Source of the DNA: Kappaphycus alvarezii
Lineage: Eukaryota > Rhodophyta > Florideophyceae > Gigartinales > Solieriaceae
Direction: 5' to 3'
DNA: 64,000 bases
Assembly (NCBI GenBank): GCA_002205965.3
Contig: NADL03000771.1
Span: forward strand, 744,001-808,000
Part shown: one piece after another, positions 44,645 through 54,601 of the stretch
Position numbering within the stretch: the first letter of the stretch is position 1
Layout of the letters: the number at the start of each line of letters is the position of its first letter
The notes under the pieces: generated by a model
Database searches by the model: none
Seen by the model: the letters and a program-made list of their open reading frames with translations, nothing else
What the model was told of the DNA's origin: nothing
Position numbers and translations under genes: made by a program

Positions 44645-46862
44645 ATGGGGGTTACAGGCTTGTTACCCATTCTCAAGTCTATCCGGTGAGTTGTGCATAA
44701 CCCCCACATTTCTCTCTCCTCTCATTATCTCACACTCAATACCTGTTCCCCATTTCGCTTCATTCCGGTTCCCAGTACTCACCATTAATCAACCAACCCC
44801 ATCCACTCTGTCTCCTCGTCAGCAAATCACAACATATCCGGATCTTTGCTCGCCAACGTGTCGGAGTGGATGCCCACGGATGGCTCCATAGAGGCACCTA
44901 TACCTGCGCCTCTAAACTCGTTCGTGGAATTGAAACCGATGCCTACGTTCACTATTGCATGCATCGAGTACGAATGCTCATTCACTTTGGGATCACTCCC
45001 GTTCTTGTTTTCGATGGAGCCGCACTTCCCATGAAAGCAGAGACTCATCTCGAGCGCCGTCAGCGTCGCGAGGATGCCCTAAGGAAGGCTGAGCACGCCG
45101 TGGCACAGGGCAATCATACATTAGCCGAGGAATATTATCAGCGGGCTTGCGCTGTCACTCCGCAAATGGCTCGAAAGTTGATCCGGGAGTGCAGGAAGAT
45201 CAATGTTGAGTATGTTGTTGCGCCATATGAAGCGGATGCACAGCTGGCATGGATGGTGCAGACCGGGCACGTCGATGCCGTTATTACCGAAGATTCTGAT
45301 TTGCTGGTATACGGCGCGAGTAAAGTGTTTTATAAGATGACCAAGGCGGGCGATGGCGATATGTATGATATGAAAAATTTGCCCTCCCTCACCGATCTCA
45401 ACATGTTTCGGTTTACCGAGGACATGTTTTTGTACATGTGTGTTTGCGCAGGCTGTGATGTGTTTAAGGAATTAAGGGTATGGGGTTGAAGAAGAGTCAT
45501 GCACTCGTGAAAAAGTTTAAGACAATGACGCGCCTTACAGCCGCTATCCGTATTGATAGAAAGTGGAAGGTATCGTCCTCTTTTGCTTCTGATTTTGCAC
45601 GCGCCTGTCTAGTTTTTCGCCACCAAACTGTGTATGACATCCGACGTATCAAGACTGTTCCACTGCGGGAGTTAGATGACGTCGTGAAGGCTCGGCTTCC
45701 TCCAGGGGTTCTGCAGACCCAGGAGGATGGTACACTGGATCTATCATTTCTGGGCAAACATCGAGATTCCTCCATTGCGAAGAGAATCGCAGAGGGCTTT
45801 GTTCATCCTAGCACCCTTGTGAATATGACGAGCCGTTAGACATTGTGCAGCGGCCTGTTGAAACGACCTTGGCGGTACCCAGATCCTCTACCTTCGCAAT
45901 CTTCCTAGAGAAAAGGGGTCCAAAAGTCCTTTCTGGGTTTCAGGTGCTGCCAGCGCAATCCGGACCCCAAAATCTATCAGCGAGGACACCCAATCTCCGT
46001 CAAAGGCTTACAAGATCGCGAAGCTTTAATCCTCGTAGAGTGGCTGCGAATTTCAAGGCAAGCAACTCACTTCCAACCACACGCAAGCCCAAGTTTACTT
46101 CTCCTCTATGCAGTATTTGGAACTCCTTCCGCACAAATCGGCTGTGCGGGCCGAGGATAAGCCCATTACAATTGAAGCCACTGAAGACTGTTGCCCACAG
46201 GATCGGGATGGGGAATGTCCCGACGCTGAAGGCGAAAAGTATGACAAGGCAGATCGAGGTCTTAAGCGGCCTCGCACTCCTGACCCGAACGACGCAAATA
46301 GCCACGATGGAGGAATAGAAAAGAGAGCAAAGTGTAACGAATCAGTGGATAGGCGAGCGCAAGCAGTTAGTCGAGCTGTCTCTCGATTTGCTGTAGAAGC
46401 TGAAGGGGATCAGAGGTTCAAATTTCTGCCTCAAAAAACCAAAAAGAGAGCCAGAAAAGGCTCGACAAGAAGATGCAAGAAAGGATTGTAGTATTATCGA
46501 CTCTCCCCCGAGCCCAGATGAGAATGCCTACTCACTGTTTGAGGAAATTGATGCAGGGTTACCAGTTGAACCCAGGAACCACCAGATCCTGGACCTACAG
46601 ACAAGCGGAGAAAGAGCTCTATCAAGAAGAAGAGGAAGACATCATCAAATACCGGTCAACTTTTGCTAAGCAGGTTTTTTTCTCATCCTGGTATTGCAAT
46701 CCAGGAGCAAAATCTCGATTCACCTGTCTCAACAAAGAAGGTAACGAGAAAGTTTCAATCGCCAAGGTCTGGTGTGACCGTCACTACGGCGGGTGACAAA
46801 CTACAAGTGCTTCCGGCAGACCAAAACTGCGTTGAGAGAATTCAGAGGGTACGCCCGCAGTA
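44645..46862 (+). CDS. EXO1: EXO1 5'-to-3' exonuclease, two exons (frameshifts)
   Basis: XPG/FEN-family nuclease for mismatch repair and end resection, nuclear. Exon 1 (44645-44685) encodes MGVTGLLPILKSI. Removing intron 44686-44822 restores the frame into RVGVDAHGWLHRG. Catalytic acids fall at the standard EXO1 positions: Asp30, Asp78 (VLVFDGAALP), Glu150 and Asp152 (PYEADAQ), Asp171 and Asp173 (ITEDSDLLVYG), and Asp226 in AGCD. After a frame change near 45465 the helix-hairpin IKGMGLKKSHALVKKF follows. The nuclease domain ends near 45830, where another frame change leads into EYDEPLDIV and a long, polar, poorly conserved tail. The end is uncertain: one frame stops at 46863, another runs to 47020. 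It converges with p24. Confidence 0.93.
44686..44822 (+). other. EXO1 intron, 137 bp
   Basis: The 5' site is CG|GTGAGTTG and the 3' site is CTCGTCAG|CAAATC, with a pyrimidine-rich stretch (CCATCCACTCTGTCTCCTCG) before the acceptor. Splicing joins codon 14 (CG|C, Arg) in phase. It contains stops in all useful frames, so it must be removed. CTCAC and CTAAT-like branch candidates are present, none clearly best. Confidence 0.9.
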
Positions 46863-47034
46863 GTGGCAAGCCTCAACTTACATCAAAATCGCAACGATAC
46901 CTAACCCAAGACTGCGCGTTTTGTAGAGACATTCTCACTAACCCTCACGGGAATAATTTGGTCCTGGCTTTGATCAACACGTCTATTAGCTTGAGAGTAG
47001 CTATAGTTCTGTCCAAGTAAGTTTTACGTAAGCA

Positions 47035-47935
47035 TCACACCATCCTTTTCACACCTGGTGTATTCCTGTTAAACATTCTCTTGATGAACATAACTTGAAC
47101 TGCTGATACTATCATTACTGCAACACACTCTAAGAATGACCACCATTTGACCCGTCTATTGGTTGCCGTGACGGCTGTGTTGCAAAATAGTACAGTAGTT
47201 TCATTCACGACAGTTAGAAACTTGACCTTAAAACGACGTTCGGGTGAAAAGAGGGCGAAGAAACTTAGTGCAATACATACCGTTCAAATGGCGCTCATGT
47301 AGCATCCTATACTCTTGTTGATGGAAAATCAATCATGCGCACGGTGTGAGAAATGCTGACAATCCATCTCTCTACATTGTCCATGCTTTCCTTCTTTGCA
47401 AGTTTCGAGTAATCGATTGGATCGCCAGTGGTTATCGCAAGCTTGACAGATTTGTGCGAGACCATACTCATCTGTTTGACAAGTACAATAAGAACACCGA
47501 TGTTTTTCTCAAAGGACAAGTCAGATTTTGCCATTCATGAAGCAACACGAAACGCTTAAAATCCTCATCGCTTGCGAGGCTGCAGCTTCCCCGTGAAGCA
47601 CTAAAATTAGCTGGAACCGAGTGACATGTTTCACGTACCGTATTGCTAAAGCAAAACTTGTAAGTCCCGTCGCGGTCTGCTTTGAGACTGAATTTGTCCT
47701 CCCCCTCGCGCTTCGCGTTGTACACTTGGGTGCCGTCGGGATTGAAAATGGTGACATCGATGTCCAAATGAGAACCTCCTTGAGTTACAACATATGCTCC
47801 ATTAATGTTTGTGCCTTGATGAACATCTTCAAAGAAGCATTCCTGTTTACCTGGGGGTAGATCAAAGTTGATTGCGGCTGCTAAGGACGCAGCGCAAGCT
47901 AGGAACAAAGGTACAAACAAACGGTGCGCTAACAT
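47035..47935 (-). CDS. p24/emp24 (TMED) cargo receptor, two exons (frameshifts)
   Basis: Type I membrane protein cycling between ER and Golgi in COPI/COPII vesicles. Exon 1 (47935-47281) has a signal peptide (LFVPLFLACAASLAAA) and a GOLD domain beginning NFDLPPGKQECFFEDV, with the paired Cys in ECFF and KFCFSN, then GGSHLDIDVTIFNPDGTQVY. A frame change near 47530 leads into MAKSDLSFEKNIG and a coiled-coil region, and another near 47318 gives QQEYRMLHERHLN. Removing the intron 47280-47175 joins this to AVTATNRRVKWWSFLECVAV, the membrane segment, and the short tail IKRMFNRN. The tail has Phe and basic residues but no classical KKXX end. It is on the strand opposite EXO1, ending within about 170 bp of it. 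Confidence 0.9.
47175..47280 (-). other. p24 intron, 106 bp
   Basis: On the minus strand the donor is AACG|GTATGT (47280 down) and the acceptor is GCAACACAG|CCGTC (ending 47175). Splicing restores RHLN-A-VTATNRR, exactly the juxtamembrane pattern of p24 proteins. Confidence 0.9.
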
Positions 47936-47939
47936 CCCT

Positions 47940-49200
47940 CGACAATTTGCCTAGGGCGATTTGCTGGGGATACCTTGGCTTTTCGGGTTTTCGTTGCGCT
48001 GGGGATAGATGGTGATCGGAGGTGGGGAATCGTGGTAGGGATCCGACGTGAATATGGTATTGTTACAGCTTCCTCTGCGCTGTCTGGGAAATAGCGAGCT
48101 TGATGGAGAATTTAAAGCAATAAACCAATCAACATTAGCAAATGTTGAACAATTTGAGTAAATTTTCCTCCGAATTTATTTTAATAATTATTGCAAAATA
48201 TGCAGAAGAAACTATTTGACATCAACTGTTTTCGAATCGCAACTTTGGATTTACGTGAAATTAAATCCATGCCCTAGCTCTAGCTAGAGAGGGGGGCATC
48301 TGCACAGTACTGCAGTCGTGTACAGTATTGTACTGTACAGAATTCCCGACACTACTGTACAACTGTCCTGTACTGTACAGTACAGTAACTTCAAGTCGTT
48401 CAATGTTCCTAATTAGAGCATCGAAAACAGTTAACTGCGCACGGTCTGAGATCTAACCAGATATACACCTCGTCGTCCATGCGCGTGGGGGCCCGTGAGA
48501 GGATAGTTTGAGCAATGGATGACCATACGGTGCAACTTATTTGCTGCCAGATACGGCGGCGGATAACACCGGGTGTCGAGTGACACTTGGACGTGATCTG
48601 CGGAACTAACTCCTTAATGAAAGCTACGGTACCAGGGGAACGGGCGCCCAGGGAATCAAACGCCAGGGATCGAAACGTGAATTTAGGCGTGTTTGGCGCA
48701 GAAGAGAGGTGAGGTGAGGGAGCAGGGAGGCGTCGGGCGAGTTTGCGTTTCAGTGTTGTGACCTTGTCCCGGGCCGCTGCGTCTGCAGCGCCACCCGCAA
48801 CCTGGGTCGCCTTGGTGCGAATTGAGGCCTTGAGCGGCGAGATGATCCGCAGTCAGGTGTAGATACTGTAATGTAATTTGCAATAATTTCCCATTCCTTA
48901 CGGGACCAATTGAACAAGTAAACTACAATATGTAATATAATTTGTTTGTATAACAGTTTACATCAAATAGTTTCTACCATGTCCACTGTAGGATCCGTCT
49001 TTGGGTAGGAACTAACCGGATGTTCCACTTTCAGTCACGTGCAGTGAGGTTCGCGAGCAAATATCCATAGCAATAGACGACCACAAGAAGCAATTAAGGC
49101 GCTGATACACACGGATGTACAGTATTTTACAGCAGCGAACAGCAACAAGTAGACCAACTTTCTTCAGATGAGAGAAATGACCTTACTCATTGCTTATCTA
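47940..49200. other. Spacer with repeats, no identified gene
   Basis: AT-rich with one dense TACAGTACTGTA cluster (48302-48392). A minus frame at 48683-48883 has no recognisable content. The first 150 bp upstream of the p24 start probably hold its promoter, but no distinct element can be named. Confidence 0.5.
48302..48392. repeat. TACAGTACTGTA repeat cluster
   Basis: At least six TACAGTAC/GTACTGTAC units in 90 bp (ACAGTACTGCAGTCG, TACAGTATTGTACTGTACAG, TGTCCTGTACTGTACAGTAC). Confidence 0.85.
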
Positions 49201-49204
49201 GGCC

Positions 49205-49299
49205 GTTGGTGAGGTCCGAGCGGTACTCTTACTCAGAGGCACGCTGCCGGGGCCGTAATGTCCAACGCAGCTTGTCTGCTGGGCGGCCTTGGGCCGGCT
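49205..49299 (-). repeat. Dispersed repeat R, inverted partial copy
   Basis: Its reverse complement matches 50498-50590: CGTTGGACAT(T/G)ACGGCC, CAGCGTGCCT and GTAAG...CCGCTC are shared. It lies directly next to repeat S copy 2. Confidence 0.75.
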
Positions 49300-49302
49300 T
49301 TT

Positions 49303-49399
49303 TAGGGAAACTTAAGAGATACTTCTGGTCACCTCGTCGGATGTTCCGGGCCACAACGGACTATATCTTTCAAATATAAAATCACCCCACATTTCCCCT
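49303..49399 (+). repeat. Dispersed repeat S, copy 2
   Basis: Matches 30317-30420 (TTCCGGGCCACAAC, AAATCACCCCACATTTCCC). Followed 1.0 kb later by repeat R copy 2. Confidence 0.75.
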
Positions 49400-50357
49400 C
49401 TTGCTTATCTTGATGAAGCCAACAAATTGTATCATTCAACAGGCACCGTTAACGCTAACCGTAGGGTACCAAGAAATAATGTAAAGTGGCGTAAATGCAA
49501 ACGTTGTCTTATGTCAGACACATCGTCAAACTATCTACTTTTTGAAAATTTTTATGCTTTATCCTGAAGGTACTTCTCACGCTGGACCTAAGCATTTCCG
49601 GTCAAGCGGCCGTAAGCCTCGACATGAAAAAGCAAAGAGAGCTCGCGGTGATGCTACACACTATCTTACATTCCACGCCTATCTCGGACGCCAGCGAGAT
49701 CGGTTTGTATTATTTTCAACTTGCACGTCATTCCCTCTGAATTCGCAACCACTCAGTTCACCTCCACCACGCCCAGCCATCACTAAATATACATGGCCCG
49801 AATAAAGTCTACTTGAGACACAAAATTACTTCCTAACCACCAGTACTTTACGAGTAGACTATGCAATAACTAACCCACCACACTCAGTCCAAGTTCTCCA
49901 CCCCTACTTGCGACCCAAGAGCGGATTAGGGGGCTGGGAGGTCGACGTGGTTGCTGCTGTTTAGGAAGACCATCAATAGGCGGCGGTGCAGGGGCCTGTA
50001 GTCTGCTCTTCTCTGCAAACTCCACAGCTTCTGCCGATGGTTCTGGCAATTTCGGCGGATGAAGGAACGGGGCCTCGGGCGGCAGTCTAGGCATTGGGGG
50101 CGGGTCGGGGGTTGGTCGACATTGTCAGATGATTTGTTTCGGGGCTTGGGCTGAGGTGCTGGGAATGAAGCAGTTGTTTGATGCGTTATGATGGCTATCT
50201 GAAGCTGTTAGAGTTGAAGGATTGGGATTATATGCTTGCAAGGGACAGAGTTGGGGACAAAGAGGGCAGCACTTCAGTCCTTTGCGTGTTCCATAACCTA
50301 TCAATGGAATATTGCCATCTTGGAAGCATTAGTAAAGGTTGCTTGAACACGTTTACA
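49400..50357. other. Segment between repeats S and R, with small open frames
   Basis: The plus frame 49542-49805 is basic (KPRHEKAKRARGDA) and the minus frame 50094-49870 is Pro-rich (MPRLPPEAPFLHPPKLPEPS, PAPPPIDGLPKQQQPRRPP). Neither is recognised. If S and R are the two ends of one mobile element, these would be its internal remnants. Confidence 0.35.
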
Positions 50358-50745
50358 CGTATCAAACGGGTGGGAAATTTTTGGGTTATTTTAATGCTTG
50401 GAAGATGTGGGCGGTTATATCCATCCATGCGGCTAATGGGTTATGCGGGATAAGTCGTCGCTGACGGGTAACACTACAGTACATGACCTTCCTTACAGGG
50501 CCGGCTCAATGCCGGCGAGCAGGCATGCCGCGTTGGACATGACGGCCGCAGCAGCGTGCCTTTGGGTAAGCACCGCTCTAACCGTCCCATAGGTCTCCAT
50601 CGCTCGAACGGCCACGCTCCGCGCGACATCGGTTAGCACCGCGTACGCGTCTGGGTGCCAGCCTCCAAGGATGGATATTGGGATAGGCACAGCCTCCTCT
50701 AGTAGCAGTCGCGAGCCACACGTGCCAATTGGGGAGAAATGGGCC
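50358..50745 (+). repeat. Dispersed repeat R, copy 2, with best-preserved minus-strand frame
   Basis: The minus strand (50750-50493) encodes 85 aa: FSPIGTCGSRLLLEEAVPIP, ISILGGWHPDAYAVLTDVAR and VRAMETYGTVRAVL, ending AGIEPAL. A stretch of the type (x)RLLLEEAVPIPxISxLGGWxPDAY resembles the end of tyrosine recombinase catalytic domains, where the H/W box is followed by the nucleophile Tyr (here possibly in DAY). The HxxR box cannot be placed in this fragment, so this is a hypothesis only. Confidence 0.6.
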
Positions 50746-51030
50746 AGCAAGTAGAACGATTTTATTTTCCTACCGAGAATTTTTTTATTTCTGCGGTTTT
50801 CTGGGTGCGTGCACCTGCTTCAACGGGGTTGGAGTTGAGTTCTTTAATATTTGAAAGATGCGAGTGGCTCTGTCCCAGGGTATGCAGTCAGGTAGCTGAT
50901 ATTACGGTAGTAGTGCAAAGTGCATGGCCACAAAAGTAACTACCGTAGCTCTGGAGCGGGAAGCAAACATCTGCATACTGCGGACTACCGACCAATCACT
51001 GAAGCTGCAATGTTAGTAGTGATATCTACT

Positions 51031-51101
51031 CCGTAACCTCCTCTACAATGCCGGCTCAAGACCAGCCATTAGGCATGCTACGTTGGACATTACGGCTGTT
51101 G
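51031..51101 (+). repeat. Dispersed repeat R, fragment
   Basis: ATGCCGGCTCAAGACCAGCC, then GGCATGCTACGTTGGACATT, matching R copy 2 near 50509-50545. Confidence 0.75.
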
Positions 51102-51699
51102 ATTAAACCGAGTCGAAGATTGGTTCATTTCGATGCGGCAACCAGTGGGGGATTTAGTCGGTGTCGACACTCAAAATGACAGAGTAAAGTGGGGGATTCC
51201 TGAAAACACAAATAGTGTAAGTTCGCTCTTACGCAAATTTTAGTGAAAGCGTCTTTGATACTCTACCTTTTGGAAAAGAAAGATTTTGCGTACATTGCAT
51301 ATAAACCTGTGAGTCTATTACAACCTCGTTGTCTTGCAACCTTCGTTATCCACAAAGCATAATCAAATTTTCTGTTCCCATTCCAATTCAACGGCTCAGT
51401 ATGTTCCCTCTCTATCTTCAGACCTTGCTACTTCTCCATCTTAGAAACCAACCTGCGCGTCGTTTTAAAATGTAAGTTGACCGATTTGGAAAGAGGCGGC
51501 GTGACGGATGTTTTGCAGGGAACCCATTGCAGGTACCTGCAATGTCTACATTTGTAACAATATCTCTGTTACACCACTTTGTAATAGAGACTTGTTCGCT
51601 GTCGCTATTCCAGTTCTCTATTAAACAGTGGTGTAACAGGGAAACTGTATCGTCTTGGATGATTTTAGAAATTTGATTTTCCTCCAATGTTTTTATTTT

Positions 51700-51959
51700 A
51701 CGTGGAGCCCCAGGTCATCGTTTTTATATATGTAGTTATATTCTAGATAGTACAATTCTATAGTTATACCTCTACTTTCTAGTAAGTTCTACTGAGCTAA
51801 CAGAGTATATAATTTCAAGAGTAGAGTTACCGTAATGTCTATAAAAGAGAGGAGCTCATCTAGATTCTTGCCGGAATCCAGGTACACTCCATACACCCTT
51901 TGCCCCCAACTTTCTGAAACCCATTACCATCGCCCGTACTGTTCTTTAGCAGCGCCCCG
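51700..51959 (+). other. Possible degenerate LTR/leader before the Gypsy pol
   Basis: Contains TATATAATTT and TATAAAAGAGAGGAGC (near 51840), like a promoter followed by a leader, immediately upstream of the Gypsy reverse transcriptase. No second copy was found downstream of the element, so its status as an LTR is unproven. Confidence 0.3.
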
Positions 51960-54560
51960 GCTGCCTCCCTCTCTGTTTCACTGGTAGCACTTTTCTTTGT
52001 GAAAGAAAAGGATGGAAAACTTAGAGGTGTTGTCGATTATCGCGCCTTCATATCGCATCACAAAAAGAATAATGCTCCACTCCCTCGTTCGATGAAATGT
52101 TCGATCGACTTGGAGATGCGAGATTTTTCTCCAAGCTTGATTGAAAGCTGGATTCCATCAGATAAGGTGAACCGGAGGACATCGAAAAGACTGTGTTCAA
52201 TTCAAAGTATGGGCAATTTGAATATCTTGTTATGCCAATGGGACTTTGCAACGCTCCTGCTACGTTCCAAACTTTGATGAACCAGATCTTCTATGATTGC
52301 ATCGATGTCTTCTTGGTTGTCTATATGGATGATCTTCTTATATTCAGTAAGAATGAGGACGAACATTACGAACATCTGGAAATTGTATTAAAGAGACTTA
52401 AGGACCACAAGCTGTACATCTCTCCGAAGAAATGCTCTTTCTTTCAGACTGAGCTGGAGTTTTTGGGTTTAATAGTCGGGAAGGACGGCATTCGTGTCAA
52501 TCCTGAGAAGGTCGAAGTCCTAAAACTTGGCCGAAACCTGAATCTCTAACGGAGTTGAGAAGTTTCTTAGGTCTAATACAGTTTTTCCGTAGGTTCATTC
52601 AGAAGTTCTCGGCAATTGCTGCACCTCTCACAGATCTGACAAAGAAAGGTCGAGGTATTGGGAAATGGGACCAACAGTGTGATAAAGCTTTTCAGAAGCT
52701 AAAGGAAGCGATGACATTGGCTCCAATTTTAGTCGCTCCTAATTGGAACAAGCCATTTCGTGGTCATGTAGATGCTTCACAGCTTGCTGTCGGTGGAACT
52801 CTAACACAGTTGGATGAGAATGGAAGGGATCGTGTAATTTCTTTCTATTCAAAGAAACTTTCACCAGCTGAGTCGGACTACACTGCAAATGACAGAGAGC
52901 TTCTGGCTTTGATTAATTTTCTGGGAAGATTCAGGTGCTATCTTGAAGGTTCTGAATTTGAGATTTTCACAGACAACCAAGTGCTTAAGAGCTTCTTCAC
53001 AAAACCGAAACTGAGTCGGAAAGAAGCACGTTGGTTGGAAACTCTCGGTAACTTCGGAATCTTTCCCATCACACTGAAGCCTGGAAGAATTCACGTCTTG
53101 GGAGACGCATTATCCAGAGCTCCGCACGTGACTAGAGGAGACCGTGACATCTCAGTGAATGACGTTGAAGTTCCCTACCTTGACGTTGATCAGATCATTC
53201 CTCGGTATGACGACCAGTTCTTTGGTCCAGTGGTAAAAGCCATGGAAGGAGAGTGGCCAGAGGATATGGTTCAGAAGCAGAAACTTGAAAAATTCTGCCA
53301 ATGTTCCGAAAAGATGGTTCGAGGCTGTTTTACAATGGAAAGTTGTGCGTACCAAGAAGGTCAGTTTCGGATATTTTGCAAATTGCTCACGACTCGAAAG
53401 TTGGTGGACATTTTAAATTTGCGAAGACACTGTCCAGATTAGATAACTTCCATTGGAAACATAAGAGCCGGGATTTCGAAAGTATTGTGAAGGATGTCTC
53501 ACGTGTCAGCAGTATAAGGACTCTAATCAAAAAAAGTTGACTGATCCAATGTCACTGGAATTGCCTGACCGCAGATGGGGTTCATTAGCTACAGATTTCA
53601 TTGTGAGGCTACCCCTGACGAGGAGCGGTCATGATGCGATCACGACTTGGGTTGATCGACTTACTCGTCGAGTCCATTTTCTAAATCTAAAACATCAGAT
53701 ACTGCTGAGGACACGGCTCGAGACTTCTTCGCGAACAATTCAAGAACCACGGTTGCCTGATGATGTGACTCAGATAGGGACAGCAAGTTCATTTCAAAGT
53801 TTTGGAAGACACTGATGAATCTTTGTGGGGTGAAATTAAGAATGTCTACAAGTAGACACCCACAAAAGATGGCGCTTCTGAGATTATGAATAGGATGATC
53901 GAGAACTATCTCCGTTGCTATTGCTCGTATCATCAGGATGACTGGGATGAACTGCTTCCTTCTGCAGAATTTGCATACAACTCGGCTGTGAGCGATGATC
54001 TGGGTATGTCACCATTTGAGCTGGACTTGGGATGGACACCTAAATCGCCATTGGACTTCTTGGCTAGCAGCAGCATACCTCTTCAAAGTTTGGACGACTT
54101 TCGTGCCAAGCTCAAGGTTTCTCTTGAGGATGCGCAATTTGCCTACAAAGTGGCAAAAGCTCGGCAAGCTGCAATGTTTTGGCATTTGCTCCGAATGGAA
54201 AGATTATTGCTTGTGCTGTTAACGCACAGGAGCATTTCACGACTCTATCATTGCAGAGTGGGGAAAGTGTACATGAATTTGGAAGAAATGTTTAACTTAA
54301 CAGCGGGAAAGTGTGTCGACGACTCACTATCTCGCAGAGAAATGCACCGCTTTCTTATGAAGTCGTCCCAGGATTACACATCAGCTGCAGGGGATTGGGA
54401 CGAAAAATGATGTTCCGCCAAGCAACATCTTCACGGCAAGGGTCTGAGTGGGGCATGTGGGCGTTTGAACAAACGTATCCAAGACTTCAGGATCGCTTTG
54501 TTTATGAAGAAAAGAGGGAGCGTAAGCTTATTTTATTGAAGAGTGTTCTTTTGTTCAACT
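51960..54560 (+). mobile_element. Ty3/Gypsy pol (RT, RNase H, integrase), gag missing, broken
   Basis: RT starts FFVKEKDGKLRGVVDYRAF (51999). The frame 52193-52549 reads FEYLVMPMGLCNAPATFQTL and VVYMDDLLIFSKN, with the catalytic MDD. The frame 52555-53442 begins RSFLGLIQFFRRFIQKFS, then RNase H (HVDASQLAVGGTLTQ, FTDNQVLKSF, GDALSRAPHV). The H2C2 finger HDSKVGGHFKF and, in the next frame, GCLTCQQYK are near 53430-53510. Integrase: LATDFIVRLPLT (first Asp), SDRDSKFISKFWKTL (second Asp) and SEIMNRMIENYLR (Glu), then PSAEFAYNSAVSDDLGMSPF. At least five frame changes. No gag or protease lies upstream. A purine tract (GAAAAGAGGGAG) near 54510 may prime the lost 3' LTR. Confidence 0.85.
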
Positions 54561-54601
54561 TAAGAGACAAAATTCTCGCGATAAGTCATATCCTCAAACA
54601 C

